The notes below the pieces were generated by a model that saw only the letters and a program-made list of their open reading frames with translations, ran no database searches and was not told the origin of the DNA. From Gracilibacillus alcaliphilus (lineage in GTDB: Bacteria > Bacillota > Bacilli > Bacillales > Amphibacillaceae), in contig NZ_JAFBFA010000016.1 in NCBI RefSeq assembly GCF_016909015.1, positions 1-64,000 on the forward strand: a stretch of DNA of 64,000 nucleotides, written 5' to 3'. Position numbers and translations under genes: made by a program. Positions 62,714 through 64,000 of this stretch are shown here, one piece after another. The number at the start of each line of letters is the position of its first letter. The first letter of the stretch is position 1.

Positions 62714-62875
62714 TGGCTGCCATCTATTCCGTCTCTATCCAGTTAACCGTCCGTCAGCATCTGCTTCAAGGGTTGGCGGCATGCCGAAGAGATCTGAGCG
62801 GGGATACCGGATGTTAACATCTTGAAACGTTTTATTACGCATCAGCGTGATAACATGCGGAACCCTTGACCCGCT

Positions 62876-64000
62876 TTATAGTTCTTTATATGCCGCTGTT
62901 ATACGCCCGACCGCTACTTCGACAAACTTAGGGTGTGTAGCAAGATTTAAGCGGATATAGCCTTTGTAGGCCTCACCAAACCATTCGCCGTAGTCGACGG
63001 CAAGTTTACATTTTTCTTGAATGAATTCCTTCACATCTGCTGGATCCAGAAAACCTTTCAAATCTACCAGCGGCAAATAAGTACCCTCCAGATCACATAC
63101 CTTGATTTCCGGGATATGTGCCGTCAGTTCTGTTTTGACAAAATCATAATTAGACTGGATGACATTCCGAAGGCCGTTAAGCCATTCTTCACCTGTTCGA
63201 TAGGCAGCTTCTGTTGCAATATGGCCAAGCAGATTCTTCTCGCTCATGATATGTTGATTGGCGTAGTTATCAAATGTTTGGCGCAGTTTCGGATTTTCGA
63301 TCACGATATTTGCATGGACCAATCCCGGCAAATTAAACGATTTAGAAGCGGCATTTACGAGAATAATCCGGTCTGTATATTTCCCACCTGCTACGATTGG
63401 TGCAGGCATATGTTTATGGTTTCCAAATACAAAGTCTTGGTGAATTTCATCGGCAATCACAAGCACATCATATTGATCACAGATCGACAGCATCTTTTCT
63501 AACTCTTCTTCTGTCCAGACGCGCCCAGCAGGATTGTGTGGGGAACAGAGGATAAAGAGTTGGACATTATTAGCTGCAATCGCCTGTTCAAATTGATCAA
63601 AATCCAGCTCAAAATGACCGTCGTTATCCGTCATATCGACAGTGACTAGTGTCCGATCAAGGTCTTTGATCACGTTAAAGAAGGGATAGTAGACCGGTGG
63701 TGTAATAATGACGGCATCTTTTGCTTCGGTAAAACAGTTCATAAACCAGTATAATGCGGACACGACACCAGTGGCTGGTCTGCACCATTCTTTTTCTACT
63801 TTGTAGCTAAAATGTTTTTCCATCCAATTAGAATAGGTGTCATAATAAGAATCCGGTACAAATGAATAACCAAAGGCACCATGCTGCACACGTTCGGTGA
63901 GTGCTTCAAACACACCATCCGGCACCTTGAACTCCATATCTGCCACCCACATCGGCAGAAGATCCGCGTCTCCAAAACGTTCCTCCAGCAAATCCCATTT
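62876..64000 (-). CDS. MalY/PatB-type PLP aminotransferase (C-S lyase), 5' end outside the window
   Basis: PLP enzyme of fold type I, at least 374 aa in the window. Reading continues to the right edge as KWDLLEERFGDADLLPMWVA, the usual MalY/PatB start minus about 18 residues, so the true start is beyond 64000. Visible features are the ATGVVSALYWFMN cofactor loop, LFILCSPHNPAGRVWTEEEL, VIADEIHQDFVF and the PLP lysine in NAASKSFNLPGLVH, with RLNLATHP at the end. PatB-type proteins cleave cystathionine and other C-S bonds. It does not belong to the sugar operons. Confidence 0.9.
   Translation of the reverse strand, partial: KWDLLEERFGDADLLPMWVADMEFKVPDGVFEALTERVQHGAFGYSFVPDSYYDTYSNWMEKHFSYKVEKEWCRPATGVVSALYWFMNCFTEAKDAVIITPPVYYPFFNVIKDLDRTLVTVDMTDNDGHFELDFDQFEQAIAANNVQLFILCSPHNPAGRVWTEEELEKMLSICDQYDVLVIADEIHQDFVFGNHKHMPAPIVAGGKYTDRIILVNAASKSFNLPGLVHANIVIENPKLRQTFDNYANQHIMSEKNLLGHIATEAAYRTGEEWLNGLRNVIQSNYDFVKTELTAHIPEIKVCDLEGTYLPLVDLKGFLDPADVKEFIQEKCKLAVDYGEWFGEAYKGYIRLNLATHPKFVEVAVGRITAAYKEL

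Noticed and set aside
63017..63502. Plus-strand open frame of 161 codons
   Set aside because: Antisense to the MalY/PatB gene, with no RBS and shadow-like composition.
1..64000. CRISPR arrays, tRNA, rRNA, riboswitch or T-box elements
   Set aside because: I looked for regularly spaced direct repeats, cloverleaf-like segments and long structured leaders and saw none. The only repeats are the operator motifs and the intergenic element described.

Overview
The window comes from a low-GC Gram-positive chromosome, most likely a halotolerant member of the Bacillaceae (the Gracilibacillus/Oceanobacillus/Amphibacillus kind). The grounds are AT-rich intergenic DNA, AGGAGG-type ribosome binding sites, sigma-A type promoters, candidate CcpA (cre) sites, lipoprotein solute-binding proteins with acidic mature parts, YesL-type membrane proteins and DeoR/LacI/GntR sugar regulators. 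The genus is an inference. There are no rRNA or tRNA genes, no prophage and no CRISPR array.

Almost the whole window is a carbohydrate-utilisation island, built as a row of regulator + importer + intracellular enzyme cassettes. (1) 1-3.2 kb: two GntR-family regulators, one with a LacI-like sensor and one with a UTRA domain. (2) 3.4-10.5 kb: a decayed transposase tail, then a complete ABC importer with its own ATPase, an unknown 418-aa protein and a CehA/McbA-type PHP metallohydrolase. (3) 11.2-17.2 kb: a LacI regulator with no ordinary start codon, a CUT1 sugar importer and a GH13_18 sucrose (6-phosphate) phosphorylase-like enzyme. (4) 17.2-26.9 kb: a DeoR regulator and a YesL protein, divergent from an importer plus GH38 alpha-mannosidase operon, then a convergent GH3 enzyme. 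(5) 27.3-34.4 kb: a seven-gene catabolic operon (racemase-like protein, FGGY kinase, two class II aldolases, DUF1537 acid-sugar kinase, SIS protein, ROK kinase). (6) 34.6-40.3 kb: a double-FAD-domain oxidoreductase and a second, paralogous GH38 enzyme. (7) 40.9-49.4 kb: a LacI regulator, importer, uronate-isomerase-like amidohydrolase, GH36/Sip1-like enzyme and YesL protein. (8) 49.7-61.2 kb: a dead acetyltransferase gene, then a leftward operon of LplB/LplC/LplA-type importer, DUF4965-type protein, an unnamed 721-aa putative glycosidase and a 1000-aa GH38. (9) 61.6-64 kb: a GntR/LacI-type regulator divergent from that operon, and the 3' part of a MalY/PatB aminotransferase.

The logic appears to be import of oligosaccharides or glycosides by lipoprotein-dependent ABC systems, followed by cytoplasmic cleavage: none of the glycosidases has a signal peptide. 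Four of the five importers lack an ATPase gene and probably share an MsmX-like one encoded elsewhere. Three alpha-mannosidases, a GH3 and a GH36-like enzyme point to mannose-rich or heterogeneous plant/fungal glycans. The operon at 27.3-34.4 kb would process an unusual sugar or acid sugar released from them.

Shared DNA motifs tie distant units together. An AAACCAC motif sits at three start sites (18.9, 27.1 and 27.27 kb) and suggests a DeoR regulon. A TGGGAACGTTCCCA palindrome sits at 34.60 and 40.79 kb and suggests one LacI regulon for cassettes 6 and 7. GTMTAGAC elements sit before the UTRA regulator and before operon 3.8 kb. Four of the five solute-binding protein genes are followed by a perfect or near-perfect hairpin. 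Other points of interest are a 15/16 parS match at 49.57 kb, a structured intergenic repeat in two or three copies, and several decayed genes.
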